A DNA stretch of 64,000 nucleotides. Source: Bradyrhizobium sp. 1(2017). Its GTDB lineage: Bacteria > Pseudomonadota > Alphaproteobacteria > Rhizobiales > Xanthobacteraceae. Below are positions 9,095 to 17,630 of this stretch, piece after piece. The notes under the pieces were generated by a model. That model was given only the letters and a program-made list of their open reading frames with translations, ran no database searches and was not told where the DNA came from. The first letter of the stretch is position 1, and each line of letters starts with the position of its first letter. A program made the translations under genes and the position numbers. The stretch is taken from the NCBI RefSeq assembly GCF_011602485.2, contig NZ_CP050022.2:1054001-1118000 (forward strand). Reading direction: 5' to 3'.

Positions 9095-9115
9095 AAAAAC
9101 AAAAGAGCGTAGACG

Positions 9116-9583
9116 ATGGCTGCGCCGCCACGCGCACGCGATCCGCAATCGGTGCTGTTCGCCTGCGCGATGAACAGCGTGCGCTCGCCGATGGCCGTGA
9201 GCCTGTTGCAGCATATGTTTCCGCAGGGCCTCTACGTGAAGTCGGCTGGTGCCAGGAAGGGCGAGCTCGACCCGTTCGCGGTGTCCGTGATGGCCGAGCT
9301 CGGCCAGGACATCTCCGCCCACAAGCCGCAGACCTTCGAGGAGCTGGAGGACTGGGAGGGGTTGAACTTCGACCTCATCATCACGCTGTCGCCGGAAGCT
9401 CACCACAAGGCGTTGGAGCTGACCCGCACGCTCGCGGCCGATGTCGAATATTGGCCGACGCAGGATCCCACCACCATCGAAGGCAGCCGCGACCAGAAGC
9501 TCGCCGCCTATCGCGAGGTCTGCGACCAGCTCCTGATGCGCATCCGCCGGCGCTTCGCGAAGGTGGGCGCAGCGAGCGGGTAG
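9116..9583 (+). CDS. Low-molecular-weight protein-tyrosine phosphatase / arsenate-reductase-fold protein
   Basis: The 155-residue product carries the P-loop CAMNSVRSP (C-x5-R) near its N terminus, the active-site loop shared by LMW tyrosine phosphatases and ArsC-type arsenate reductases. YWPTQDPT provides the DP acid loop. The position after UPF0262 and before maf is a conserved alphaproteobacterial arrangement. No arsenic genes are nearby, so a phosphatase role is more likely than arsenate reduction. Cytosolic. Confidence 0.88.
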   Translation: MAAPPRARDPQSVLFACAMNSVRSPMAVSLLQHMFPQGLYVKSAGARKGELDPFAVSVMAELGQDISAHKPQTFEELEDWEGLNFDLIITLSPEAHHKALELTRTLAADVEYWPTQDPTTIEGSRDQKLAAYREVCDQLLMRIRRRFAKVGAASG

Positions 9584-9732
9584 CGGTGCGGCCCCGTAAC
9601 ACCCGCGTCACAGACTAAGGGCACACGCGTGGTGGCAACCTCGAATCACCTCCGGTTCCCGGGTTGTGAAATCAGCCCCCTTCCGATAGGTTCCGCGCGC
9701 AATTCACCCCGCTTCATCCCCCAAATCACCTG

Positions 9733-10365
9733 ATGCTTGGCCGCCCCAAATTCGTACTTGCCTCCGGTTCGCCGCGACGCCTGTCGCTGCTCAACCAGGC
9801 CGGCATCGAGCCGGATGCCCTCCGGCCGGCCGACGTCGACGAGACGCCGAAGCGGGGCGAGCTGCCGCGCGCCTGCGCCAACCGGCTCGCCCGGGCCAAG
9901 GCCGATGCGGCGCTCAAATCGGTGCAGCTGGACGATGAGCTGCGCGGCGCCTTCATCCTCTCCGCCGACACGGTGGTGGCGGTCGGCCGCCGCATCCTGC
10001 CCAAGGCCAACCTCGTCGACGAAGCCGCGCAGTGCCTGCGGCTGTTGTCGGGCCGCAACCACCGCGTCTACACGGCGATCTGCCTCGTCACGCCGCGCGA
10101 GGCCTTCCGCCAGCGTCTGGTCGAGACCCGCGTCCGCTTCAAACGCCTCTCGGAAGACGACATCCAGGCCTATATCGGCTCCGGCGAATGGCGCGGCAAA
10201 GCCGGCGGCTATGCCGTGCAGGGCATCGCCGGGTCCTTCGTGGTCAAGATGGTGGGGTCCTACACCAACGTGGTCGGCCTGCCGCTCTACGAGACCACCA
10301 CGCTGCTCGGCGGCGAGGGCTTTCCGATCCGCTTCGGCTGGCTCAACGCCACCACCGCGGTGTGA
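9733..10365 (+). CDS. maf: Maf family nucleotide pyrophosphatase
   Basis: This 210-residue Maf/Ham1-fold enzyme hydrolyses non-canonical or modified nucleoside triphosphates to monophosphates (house-cleaning). The N-terminal [12 protein letters not shown], the acidic SADTVVAVG, and [18 protein letters not shown] with [11 protein letters not shown] are the family landmarks, and the length is usual for the family (about 200). It begins 149 bases after the phosphatase gene. It is followed by yacG, a common pairing. Confidence 0.95.
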   Translation: MLGRPKFVLASGSPRRLSLLNQAGIEPDALRPADVDETPKRGELPRACANRLARAKADAALKSVQLDDELRGAFILSADTVVAVGRRILPKANLVDEAAQCLRLLSGRNHRVYTAICLVTPREAFRQRLVETRVRFKRLSEDDIQAYIGSGEWRGKAGGYAVQGIAGSFVVKMVGSYTNVVGLPLYETTTLLGGEGFPIRFGWLNATTAV

Positions 10366-10508
10366 GCGAACAGCCGATTCCGCAAAAATCGCGAAAACAA
10401 CCCCATGCACAGTAGAATGGCCCGGCAGGGGACGCCGCGCCGTCAGCCGAGGAACCCGTTTGCCGGCAGGCGTTTGAACTGCCTCACCTCGTGTAGGCCG
10501 CGCCGATC

Positions 10509-10691
10509 ATGAACGACCACGTCAAAACGCCCGCCGCCCCGCTCAAAACCTGCCCGATCTGCGGCAAGCCGCAGTCGCAGGCGACCCGCCCGTTCTGCTC
10601 CTCGCGCTGCCGCGACGTCGACCTGAACCGCTGGCTGAAGGGCTCCTACGTCATCCCCGGACGCGATGACGAAACCGATGATGTAGAATAG
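10509..10691 (+). CDS. yacG: DNA gyrase inhibitor YacG (zinc-ribbon protein)
   Basis: This 60-residue protein has the four-cysteine zinc site CPICGKP...[15 protein letters not shown]. coli YacG binds GyrB and inhibits gyrase. The length and the [17 protein letters not shown] segment are typical. It follows maf on the same strand, separated by about 140 bases. Cytosolic. Confidence 0.95.
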   Translation: MNDHVKTPAAPLKTCPICGKPQSQATRPFCSSRCRDVDLNRWLKGSYVIPGRDDETDDVE

Positions 10692-10877
10692 ATAAGTAAC
10701 ATCAATAGCTTGATTTGAGGGGCGACTCGCTGCCCGCCAGCCACGGCAGGATCGCCCCACCTTGTGCACAGCCGGGCCGCGCCCGGCGAAGCCACTTGGC
10801 GAAGCCGGGTGGACAGGCCGCTTCCAGCCCACTATAAACCGCCCGCTCGATGGGCTTTGGCCCCTCTCTTGGAGCAC

Positions 10878-10953
10878 GCCCAGGTAGCTCAGTTGGTAGA
10901 GCATGCGACTGAAAATCGCAGTGTCGGTGGTTCGATTCCGCCCCTGGGCACCA
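10878..10953 (+). tRNA. tRNA-Phe (anticodon GAA), CCA encoded
   Basis: A perfect cloverleaf: acceptor GCCCAGG/CCTGGGC, D arm GCTCAGTTGGTAGAGC, anticodon stem TGCGA/TCGCA with loop CTGAAAA (GAA), T loop TTCGATT, and encoded CCA at 10951-10953. 76 nt. Confidence 0.97.
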
Positions 10954-11016
10954 TTTTCTTGCCCCGAACATCGCAGCCCGCCTCTGCTGGCGAAGTCCCC
11001 GGGGTCCTGACCCGCG

Positions 11017-12234
11017 TCAGCTTTGGCGTGCAAAGACCAGCTGCCGGACGTCGATCTTTCCGGCCCTGAATCCTGCCTCGCAGTAACAAAGATAATACTC
11101 CCAGAGCCGCCGGAAGGATTCGTCGAACCCAAGCGAGATCAGGCCGGTCCATGCTCTGCCGAAGTTCGTTCGCCACATCGCAACCGTCTTTGCATAGTCC
11201 TGCCCGAAGGCGCGCTCACGAACCAACGGAACCTGGAAGCGCTCGCCGAGCGAGAGCAAAATACCAGGCGAAGGCAGCATCCCTCCGGGAAATATGTAAC
11301 GTTGGATGAAGTCCACACGCCGGCGATAGCTCTCGAACAGCTCGTCTCCGACGGTGATGGCCTGGATACCGGCCAGACCGCCAGGCTTTAGCCGCTGGTG
11401 CAACTGGCCGAAATATGCGGGCCAGAACCGCTCGCCGACGGCTTCGATCATCTCGATCGAGGCGATGCGATCGAAATGACCGTCTTGATCGCGATAGTCC
11501 TGGAGTCGGACCTCGACCTTTTCGGCAAGCCCAGCTTCGTGAATCCGCCGGCGTGCAAATTCATACTGCTCTTTGCTGATGGTCAGCGCCAACACGCTGG
11601 CGCCATAAGTCTTGGCGGCAAATTCAGCAAAGCCACCCCAGCCGCATCCGATCTCGAGCACGGTCTGGCCGGGTTGCAACTCGATGGCCTTCGCGAGCTG
11701 CCCATACTTGTTCTGTTGAGCGGCGAAGAGGTCGGGCGTCTCCGCCGAGAACAGGGCCGATGAGTAGGTCATGCTCGGATCGAGCCATGCCGCGAAGAAC
11801 ACGTTTCCGAGATCATAATGCGCGTGGATGTTGAGTCGCGATCCCTGTCTCGTATTTCGGCGCACCCGATGAAGCGCACGCCGGCACAGCCGGACCAGCA
11901 TATTGCCTGCGAAGGCGCTGTCGACCAGGTCTGCGTTGAGGCAGAACACGTACAGAAGCTGGGTCAGATCCGGAGTGGTCCAATCTCCTCGGACGTAAGC
12001 CTCCGCCATGCCGATGTCGCCGCCCAGCACCAGGCTTCGCGCAAATCCGTAATTGTTGAGCTCGATGACCGCCGCCGGACCCGGCTGCGATCCGCGCAAC
12101 GCAATCGTCCTGCCGTCGGGAAGGCGAACGCTCACCGCGCCGCGTTTCAGCCGCGATGCTAAACGCAGGGCGAGCCGCGCGAGGATGGGAACGTCATCGA
12201 AATGGGCAGATTGACGAGCGGCTGCGAGGTCCAT
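11017..12234 (-). CDS. Cyclopropane-fatty-acyl-phospholipid synthase family SAM methyltransferase
   Basis: The 405-residue product has the SAM motif VLEIGCGWGGFAEFA and family blocks NIHAHYDLGNVFFAAWLD, MTYSSALF and RVDFIQRYIFPGGMLPS. It methylates double bonds of unsaturated acyl chains in membrane phospholipids. ATG 12234 lies four bases after the DUF1365 stop, so the operon order FAD oxidoreductase-DUF1365-methyltransferase is tightly coupled. In Rhodobacter sphaeroides related genes belong to the RpoE-ChrR singlet-oxygen regulon, and a methylase of this family (UfaM) makes furan fatty acid precursors. A nearby rpoE-chrR pair supports a similar role, but that is inference. Confidence 0.9.
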   Translation of the reverse strand: MDLAAARQSAHFDDVPILARLALRLASRLKRGAVSVRLPDGRTIALRGSQPGPAAVIELNNYGFARSLVLGGDIGMAEAYVRGDWTTPDLTQLLYVFCLNADLVDSAFAGNMLVRLCRRALHRVRRNTRQGSRLNIHAHYDLGNVFFAAWLDPSMTYSSALFSAETPDLFAAQQNKYGQLAKAIELQPGQTVLEIGCGWGGFAEFAAKTYGASVLALTISKEQYEFARRRIHEAGLAEKVEVRLQDYRDQDGHFDRIASIEMIEAVGERFWPAYFGQLHQRLKPGGLAGIQAITVGDELFESYRRRVDFIQRYIFPGGMLPSPGILLSLGERFQVPLVRERAFGQDYAKTVAMWRTNFGRAWTGLISLGFDESFRRLWEYYLCYCEAGFRAGKIDVRQLVFARQS

Positions 12235-12238
12235 TGGA

Positions 12239-13021
12239 TCACATCTGGCTTGGGTTCGGACGGGGAACGTAAGGGACACCTTTCAGCCATAGCCGGATGG
12301 CTTCCCAATGAATGGCTGCGATGACCTTGAATGTGAGGAAAGGCAGGGTGATGAGTGCCCCCAACAGCGAGCGACTGGTCAGCGCGCGGCGCCGTCCCGA
12401 GAATGCTGCTGCGAACACCGCACCATGCTCGTCAGTCTGCAGGATCCTGACCGTCACTTGCTGTGCCGGCGGCGAAACCCTGAAGTGATAATGGGTCTGC
12501 ATTCTCATGAAGGGCGAGACGTAGAATTCTTTCGCCTGGCTTTGTCGTATGGCGTAGCCGGCAGGAGCGTTCTCTACCGGGAGGATGTAGGAATGCATGT
12601 CGCCGAAGGTATTGCGCACCTCGTAAATCAGCAGCGCAAGGTTGCCACAACGGTCATAGCAGAAGTAGACCGAAAGCGGATTGAACACGTAGCCGAAGAC
12701 CCGGGGGTAACACAGGAGAAGGATGCGCCCGCCCGAGAGATCTATCGCGCGTTCTGCCGCCAAGCGCCTCACATACTCGCCCAATGATCCGCCGTGTCGC
12801 TCCCCGTGATCGGACTCATAAAAGCCGAAAGCCGCCGCCCGATTGACGCCGAACAAGCGGGACTGGCGATCCGCTTCATCAAGCCGGTCGAGGTCGACCA
12901 GCAGACTCATGACGCGATAGCTGAACCTGTGATGCGCAGGCCGCAATCGCGCATGCATCACGCTGCCGCGGTAGAGCGCGGCTGCTAATGAGGCTTCTAC
13001 TCGCTCGGGTTCGGTCGGCAT
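12239..13021 (-). CDS. DUF1365 domain protein
   Basis: ATG 13021, four bases after the upstream FAD-oxidoreductase stop, starts MPTEPERVEASLAAALYRG. The in-frame extension to 13219 overlaps that gene and is rejected. The 260 residues include SVMHARLRPAHHRFSYRV, VFGYVFNPLSVYFCYD and KEFYVSPFMRM, the DUF1365 hallmarks. The family is a constant companion of FAD amine-oxidase-like and cyclopropane synthase genes, so it is presumed to act in the same acyl-chain modification. Its own activity is not assigned here. A hydrophobic C-terminal stretch (LLGALITLPFLTFKVIAA) suggests membrane association. Confidence 0.92.
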   Translation of the reverse strand: MPTEPERVEASLAAALYRGSVMHARLRPAHHRFSYRVMSLLVDLDRLDEADRQSRLFGVNRAAAFGFYESDHGERHGGSLGEYVRRLAAERAIDLSGGRILLLCYPRVFGYVFNPLSVYFCYDRCGNLALLIYEVRNTFGDMHSYILPVENAPAGYAIRQSQAKEFYVSPFMRMQTHYHFRVSPPAQQVTVRILQTDEHGAVFAAAFSGRRRALTSRSLLGALITLPFLTFKVIAAIHWEAIRLWLKGVPYVPRPNPSQM

Positions 13022-13025
13022 CGGC

Positions 13026-14336
13026 TTACTCGGCGGCCTGCGCCAGTGAACCGGACTGCCGCCACGGCACGACGGCGCCGAGGGCCTCGGCGACGGATAT
13101 GCCGGAGCGCAAGCCGTCCTCATGGAAACCGTAGCCGGTCCAGGCGCCGCAAAACCACGTGCGGCGGCTTCCCTGAATTTCGGGCAGCCGCCTCTGCGCG
13201 CCGAAGGCTGCCGCATCATATTGTGGATGAGCGAAGGTGAACTTGCCGAAGGTGAGGTGGGGGGCCGGCGCGCAGGGGGGATTGAGGCTGACGAACAGCG
13301 GCTTGCGGTCGTCGATCCCCTGGAGCCGGTTCATCCAATAAGTGACCGAAACGTCGTTCTGGACAGGCATTTCGCGCCGCCACCGCAGAAAATTCCAGGA
13401 CGCCCACGCATTGCGGCGCTTCGGCATGAGGTTGTGATCGCGGTGCAGATAGGCCGTGTTCGGCGCGTAACGGATCGCGCCGAGGATCGACCTCTCGCTC
13501 GGATCGGCATCCGACAGCGCTGCCAAAGCCTGATCGCTGTGACAGGCCATCACGACGGCGTCATACGTGCTCTGATGGCCGTGACTGTCGCGGATCGCCA
13601 CACCGTGATCGGTTCGGTCGATCGACGTCACCGCACAACCTAGCCGGATGCTGTTCCTGAACCTGGAGGTCAGCTTCTCGACATAGTGCCGGCTGCCGCC
13701 ATGTACGGTCCGCCACCGCGGCCGCTCCAGATGCAGCAGCCGATGATTATCGAAGAAGCTGACGAAGTTTTCCGCGGGGAAAGAGAGGATATCGCTCGAC
13801 GGCGAGGACCAGATGGCGGACGCCATCGGTCCCAGGTAATCGGTGAACACGCGCGCTCCGAACCCTTCCTTGCGCAGGTATTCGCCGAGGCTCAGGTCGC
13901 GGAGCCGGCCAGAACGCAAGTCCGAGACACTTTGCCGGTTGAACCGCTGGACTTCGGCGAGCATGCGGAAATACGCCGGCGAGATGACATTGCGGGGTTG
14001 GGCGAACAGGCCGGAGGCAATTTGCGACAAGGTCTCGCCACCGCCCCGCCACTCGAAGCGGCCATGGTCGGCAGACATCGCGAAGCTCATGCATGTCTCG
14101 ACGGTCTTCACGCCCAGATGCTCGAACAGAGACGTCAATTCCGGATAGTTTGGCTCGTTGAAGACGATAAATCCGATATCAACGTCGATCAGGTCGCCAT
14201 CGTAGTCAACGCGCACGGTGTGACTGTGTCCACCCGGCCGCAATTCCCGCTCATACACCGTCACCGCGTGACGTTCGGACAGGAGCCATGCAGCCGCATT
14301 GCCCGCAATTCCCGTTCCAATCACCGCCAAACGCAT
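13026..14336 (-). CDS. FAD-dependent amine-oxidase-like oxidoreductase
   Basis: The 436-residue product starts MRLAVIGTGIAGNAAAWLLS, an N-terminal FAD-binding Rossmann motif followed by YERELRPGGHSHT. The C terminus has WFCGAWTGYGFHEDGLRSG, the second FAD contact. This family is called NAD/FAD-binding or flavin amine oxidase. In the furan fatty acid pathway a comparable flavoprotein (UfaD) desaturates methylated acyl chains. First gene of the coupled three-gene operon. Its promoter must lie in 14337-14562, shared with the divergent DUF1295 gene. No signal peptide. Substrate assignment is inferred from context. Confidence 0.9.
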   Translation of the reverse strand: MRLAVIGTGIAGNAAAWLLSERHAVTVYERELRPGGHSHTVRVDYDGDLIDVDIGFIVFNEPNYPELTSLFEHLGVKTVETCMSFAMSADHGRFEWRGGGETLSQIASGLFAQPRNVISPAYFRMLAEVQRFNRQSVSDLRSGRLRDLSLGEYLRKEGFGARVFTDYLGPMASAIWSSPSSDILSFPAENFVSFFDNHRLLHLERPRWRTVHGGSRHYVEKLTSRFRNSIRLGCAVTSIDRTDHGVAIRDSHGHQSTYDAVVMACHSDQALAALSDADPSERSILGAIRYAPNTAYLHRDHNLMPKRRNAWASWNFLRWRREMPVQNDVSVTYWMNRLQGIDDRKPLFVSLNPPCAPAPHLTFGKFTFAHPQYDAAAFGAQRRLPEIQGSRRTWFCGAWTGYGFHEDGLRSGISVAEALGAVVPWRQSGSLAQAAE

Positions 14337-14562
14337 GCTTTGCTGCCCCGCTGCAATACCACTAGCTACGCCGGGATGGACATCCGGTTTCGTGGTCGAT
14401 GTCTGCCGCGGCGTGGCCTTGGCTCAGCTCGAATGCTGACCAGCCACATGCGGCATCTGGAAACGACCGAGCGCCTGGCGTGGATCACTCTGTTCAGCTC
14501 AATCGCCCGGGCCCTGTTGTGAAACCGGGGGACGGGAGCGGACGTAATGAGCAGAGCCTGGT

Positions 14563-15378
14563 GTGAGACGCGTGGGACTTCTGCAAATTCAGATCATTGT
14601 TGGCATCGCCCTGGCCCTTTCAGTGTTGATGGGGCTGGCCTGGGTCGCTCAGCAGCGCACGGGCAATTCCGGCTGGGTGGACACGTTCTGGGCCTACTCG
14701 GTCGGCCTCGTTGGTGCGGTTGCTGCGCTGTGGCCGCACGGCGATGGGCTGCCGGCGCGCCAGGTGCTCGTCGCCGGCCTCGTGCTGCTCTGGTCGGCGA
14801 GGCTGGGGACTCATATCGCGCGCCGCGCTGCATCCGGCATCGACGATCCGCGATACGCGAATTATGCGCGCGAATGGGGCCGCAGGGCGCCGTTTCGCAT
14901 GTTCACCTTTCTGCAGGCGCAGGCCTGGGTTTCGGTGCCGCTCCCATTCGCCGTTTTCCTGGCGGCGCACGCCCCAAGGCCTGCATTGGGTGTCCAGGAC
15001 TTTGCCGGGGCCGCCATCATTCTGACCGCGATCGTCGGGGAAGCGATCGCTGACGAGCAATTGCGCCGCTTCAAGCATCATCCGTCGAACGCCGCTCTGG
15101 TCTGCGATGCCGGGGTTTGGCGCTGGTCGCGTCATCCAAATTACTTTTTCGAATGGCTGGGATGGCTGGCCTACCCAATCATTGCGTTTTCGTCCGACTA
15201 TGCATGGGGGTGGGCGAGCCTGGTGGCGCCGGCGCTCATGTACTGGATATTGGTGCACGCAACCGGAATACCTCCGCTCGAGGAACAGATGCTTCGCTCC
15301 CGCGGCCACCGGTATCGGGACTACCAGACCCGAACCAGCGCATTCTTTCCACGGCCGCCGAAGCGACCGCCCGAATGA
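14563..15378 (+). CDS. DUF1295 (steroid 5-alpha-reductase-like) membrane protein
   Basis: The 271-residue product has GTG at 14563, or alternatively GTG 14572; neither has a strong ribosome site. It is highly hydrophobic, with about six or more spans, and ends with the isoprenylcysteine-methyltransferase/5-alpha-reductase signature GVWRWSRHPNYFFEWLGW, then PPLEEQMLRSRG and YRDYQTRTSAFFP. DUF1295 proteins are integral membrane enzymes presumed to reduce or modify lipids. It is divergent from the FAD/DUF1365/methyltransferase operon and likely part of the same lipid-modification module. Confidence 0.88.
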   Translation: MRRVGLLQIQIIVGIALALSVLMGLAWVAQQRTGNSGWVDTFWAYSVGLVGAVAALWPHGDGLPARQVLVAGLVLLWSARLGTHIARRAASGIDDPRYANYAREWGRRAPFRMFTFLQAQAWVSVPLPFAVFLAAHAPRPALGVQDFAGAAIILTAIVGEAIADEQLRRFKHHPSNAALVCDAGVWRWSRHPNYFFEWLGWLAYPIIAFSSDYAWGWASLVAPALMYWILVHATGIPPLEEQMLRSRGHRYRDYQTRTSAFFPRPPKRPPE

Positions 15379-15531
15379 GTGACGCGCACTGTCTGCTTGA
15401 CCAGGTCGGGCAGGCTCGTTGGGCGATCCGCAAATTGCGCTTCGTTTGATCCGGCGCGAGGTTTGGATCGTTTCAACAGGCCGTTGCTTTTGGTCATACC
15501 GGTTTACGAGACACCCGGACGGAGATCCGAC

Positions 15532-15933
15532 ATGAACTTCCTCGTTACGTATCTTTCTGTCGCGGTGACCTTCGTCGCCCTCGACATGATCTGGCTCGGG
15601 ACCATGGTTGAGCGGCTCTACCGGCCGGTAATGGGCGATATGTTGCGATCCGAACCCAATCTGGCCGCCGCTGCGCTGTTCTATCTGACTTACCCACTCG
15701 GGTTGATCTGGTTCGCAGTGCTGCCCGCGCAGCAGGATGGCAGCGCGCTCCGCGCCTTCGCGTCCGGCGCGTTGCTGGGCTGCTTCAGCTACGCAACTTA
15801 TGATCTGACCAACCAGGCAACACTGCGGAATTGGTCGACCGGATTGACACTCGCAGACGTATGCTGGGGGGCGCTTCTTGCCGGAGTCAGTGCGTGGACC
15901 GGATTTCTCCTCGCCCAGAAGATGGCGCACTGA
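15532..15933 (+). CDS. DUF2177 family membrane protein (133 aa)
   Basis: ATG 15532 (after CGGAGATCCGAC) starts MNFLVTYLSVAVTFVALDMI. The in-frame extension to 15379 is not supported by a ribosome site. Four hydrophobic spans, with WLGTMVERLYRPVMGDML and the conserved FSYATYDLTNQATLRNW, identify DUF2177. The function is not known. It follows DUF1295 on the same strand with a gap of about 150 bases and probably belongs to the same singlet-oxygen/lipid module. Confidence 0.88.
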   Translation: MNFLVTYLSVAVTFVALDMIWLGTMVERLYRPVMGDMLRSEPNLAAAALFYLTYPLGLIWFAVLPAQQDGSALRAFASGALLGCFSYATYDLTNQATLRNWSTGLTLADVCWGALLAGVSAWTGFLLAQKMAH

Positions 15934-15995
15934 TCATTCGTCCCCGGGAGCCGCGCGATAGCGGCCCTATTGGAAGGGCGTTGTTATTGCCGGAT

Positions 15996-16298
15996 TCATG
16001 AATGCTTCGGATCCCCAAGCTCATCGAATGCTTCTCTGGTGTCCGCGATCTTGGCCGACAAGGATTTGAATGCCGCCCGGCCCTGTCCGTTGGCATGGTC
16101 GTCGCGCAATAACGAAGCGGATTCAACCAGCCTGTGTCCCAGGCGCTCGATGACGGTGAGCAAACGATCGAGACCGTCCGTGGGCTGTTCGGCTGCGAGA
16201 CGTTCGACCTCCCGAACGAGCTCCTCGAGCCTCATGACAGCGGACACGAGGCGATCCCCGTGCCTACGCACGGGGAATTCAAAGATCTGCGCGGTCAA
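15996..16298 (-). CDS. Small helical protein coupled to an ECF sigma gene (about 100 aa)
   Basis: TTG at 16298, seven bases after GGAGA, gives a product beginning with residues TAQIFEFPVRRHGDRLVSAV after the initiator. An ATG at 16340 (114 aa) would overlap the sigma gene by 23 bases but has no ribosome site. The sequence is strongly amphipathic and helical (MRLEELVREVERLAAEQP, LLTVIERLGHRLVES), with no membrane span and no cysteine. It lies immediately downstream of the second ECF sigma gene. I do not recognise a family. A regulatory partner of that sigma factor is possible but untested. Confidence 0.6.
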   Translation of the reverse strand: MTAQIFEFPVRRHGDRLVSAVMRLEELVREVERLAAEQPTDGLDRLLTVIERLGHRLVESASLLRDDHANGQGRAAFKSLSAKIADTREAFDELGDPKHS

Positions 16299-16317
16299 CC
16301 CCGATTCTCCATCGGCT

Positions 16318-16902
16318 TCAGGCTGTGGCAGATGCCGCAAGGCAGTCCTTGCGCACCACCAGGAGTGTTCGGTGCAGCCAGGTCTTGATGGTACCCACCG
16401 GCACGCCGAAGCGCCTCGAAAGGCTCGCGCGGCTTTCGCCTTCCAGATAGGCCAAGGCCACCAGCCTGCGGCGATCTTCCGGCAAGCGAGCCAGCGCTCC
16501 GAACGCGATGGGCTCGGCGCTGGCGTAATCCAGGCCGTCGGTCGGGGACGGATCGGCGTTCGCCGTGATCAAAAGCGTCTCGTCCAGCACGTCAGTCGGC
16601 AGTCTTCGTACCCGCAGATGATCGATGGCCGTATTGCGGACGATCGCAGACAGCCAGGCTGTCGCAGGTGCGCGGCCAGCGTCGAAGCGACCGGCGTTGC
16701 GCCAAATCTTCAGATAGGCATCCTGCAAAATGTCCTCGATGTCGTGAGGCGGCGCTCCGACTGCGAGCGCGGTCCTGCGCAGCCTGCCGCGTGTCCGCAT
16801 GTGCAGCTCCGAGAACGCTCGGGTGTCGCCGCACGAAACCCGCGCGAGGAGTTCGGGCAATGCGTCGTTCTCTGCCTGTCTTGACGTGCGCGCGCAGGCC
16901 AT
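16318..16902 (-). CDS. ECF-type RNA polymerase sigma factor (second of the cluster)
   Basis: The 194-residue product has sigma region 2 (DIEDILQDAYLKIWRNAGRF, ATAWLSAIVRNTAIDHLR) and region 4 (RRLVALAYLEGESRASLSRR, VGTIKTWLHRTLLVVRKD). It resembles SigK-like ECF sigmas that are normally partnered by a RskA anti-sigma, but no RskA gene is next to it. The upstream gene on the same strand is chrR (gap 80 bases). It may direct transcription of oxidative-stress genes; its regulator is unknown. Confidence 0.88.
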   Translation of the reverse strand: MACARTSRQAENDALPELLARVSCGDTRAFSELHMRTRGRLRRTALAVGAPPHDIEDILQDAYLKIWRNAGRFDAGRAPATAWLSAIVRNTAIDHLRVRRLPTDVLDETLLITANADPSPTDGLDYASAEPIAFGALARLPEDRRRLVALAYLEGESRASLSRRFGVPVGTIKTWLHRTLLVVRKDCLAASATA

Positions 16903-16982
16903 GGCCGATCTCCCTTGCGTTTGCTTTTGAAACGCTCCGGGCTCGTGCCTGGATCACCCGGCCGGGAGAAGACTGAATATGA

Positions 16983-17630
16983 TCAGAGCCGCACGAACGG
17001 TCCGATCAGCCGGCCAAGCAGCCCGTGCATGCGCAGATCGCCTGTCATCGCGACCAGGCAGACACACGGCCCCTCGTCGCCGACGATCGGCCGGTGATCG
17101 ATCTCGTCATCACCGTAGTCGAAATCGCCAGGACCAAAGCGGCCGCCTTTGTGGCTGAAGCTGCCTTCAAGAACGAGGGTCAATTCGGTACCGGTGTGAG
17201 TATGCTCGAGCATCCGCGTGCCAGGCGCCGACCGAAGCAGGAAGGCTCGCGCCTTGCCCGAGCCCGAAAGCTCGATCGGTCGCAGGCTGAGCCCTGGTGC
17301 CACGCGTCTGGGTTTGCCGATCCGGTAGTTTCGCAATGCCACCGGAACATCTCGCTCGACCTCGCCAGTGTTCGTCGGGCGCGGCGGCACCTCACGTTCG
17401 GAAGCGTCATCGATCCGCGACAACACGCGCTCGAACGCATCCGAGGCCATCGGTACCGGAGGGACGTCCTCGAGTGCCAGGCCCGCAAGCTGCTCTATCG
17501 CATGTACGAACCGGGCGCACCGCGCACATTCTGCCACATGCACGCCCACGACCAGGTGATGGGCCTCTTCCAGCCTGCCGGCGGCATAGTCGGCCAGAAG
17601 ATCTTCCGGCGGATGATGGCTGATGGTCAT
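16983..17630 (-). CDS. chrR: ChrR-type zinc anti-sigma factor with cupin domain
   Basis: The 215-residue product has the zinc anti-sigma N terminus, with His6, His31, Cys35 and Cys38 (VHVAECARC) at the same positions as in Rhodobacter sphaeroides ChrR. A cupin domain follows, with His143, His145, Glu149 (EHTHTGTEL) and His179 as the second metal site. ChrR holds RpoE inactive until singlet oxygen or organic peroxide triggers its loss. Its ATG overlaps the rpoE stop by four bases, the normal rpoE-chrR coupling. Cytosolic. Confidence 0.93.
   Translation of the reverse strand: MTISHHPPEDLLADYAAGRLEEAHHLVVGVHVAECARCARFVHAIEQLAGLALEDVPPVPMASDAFERVLSRIDDASEREVPPRPTNTGEVERDVPVALRNYRIGKPRRVAPGLSLRPIELSGSGKARAFLLRSAPGTRMLEHTHTGTELTLVLEGSFSHKGGRFGPGDFDYGDDEIDHRPIVGDEGPCVCLVAMTGDLRMHGLLGRLIGPFVRL

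Noticed and set aside
14337..14562. RpoE-type promoters between the divergent FAD-oxidoreductase and DUF1295 genes
   Set aside because: I looked for TGATC-N18-TAAG on both strands and found only partial matches with wrong spacing.
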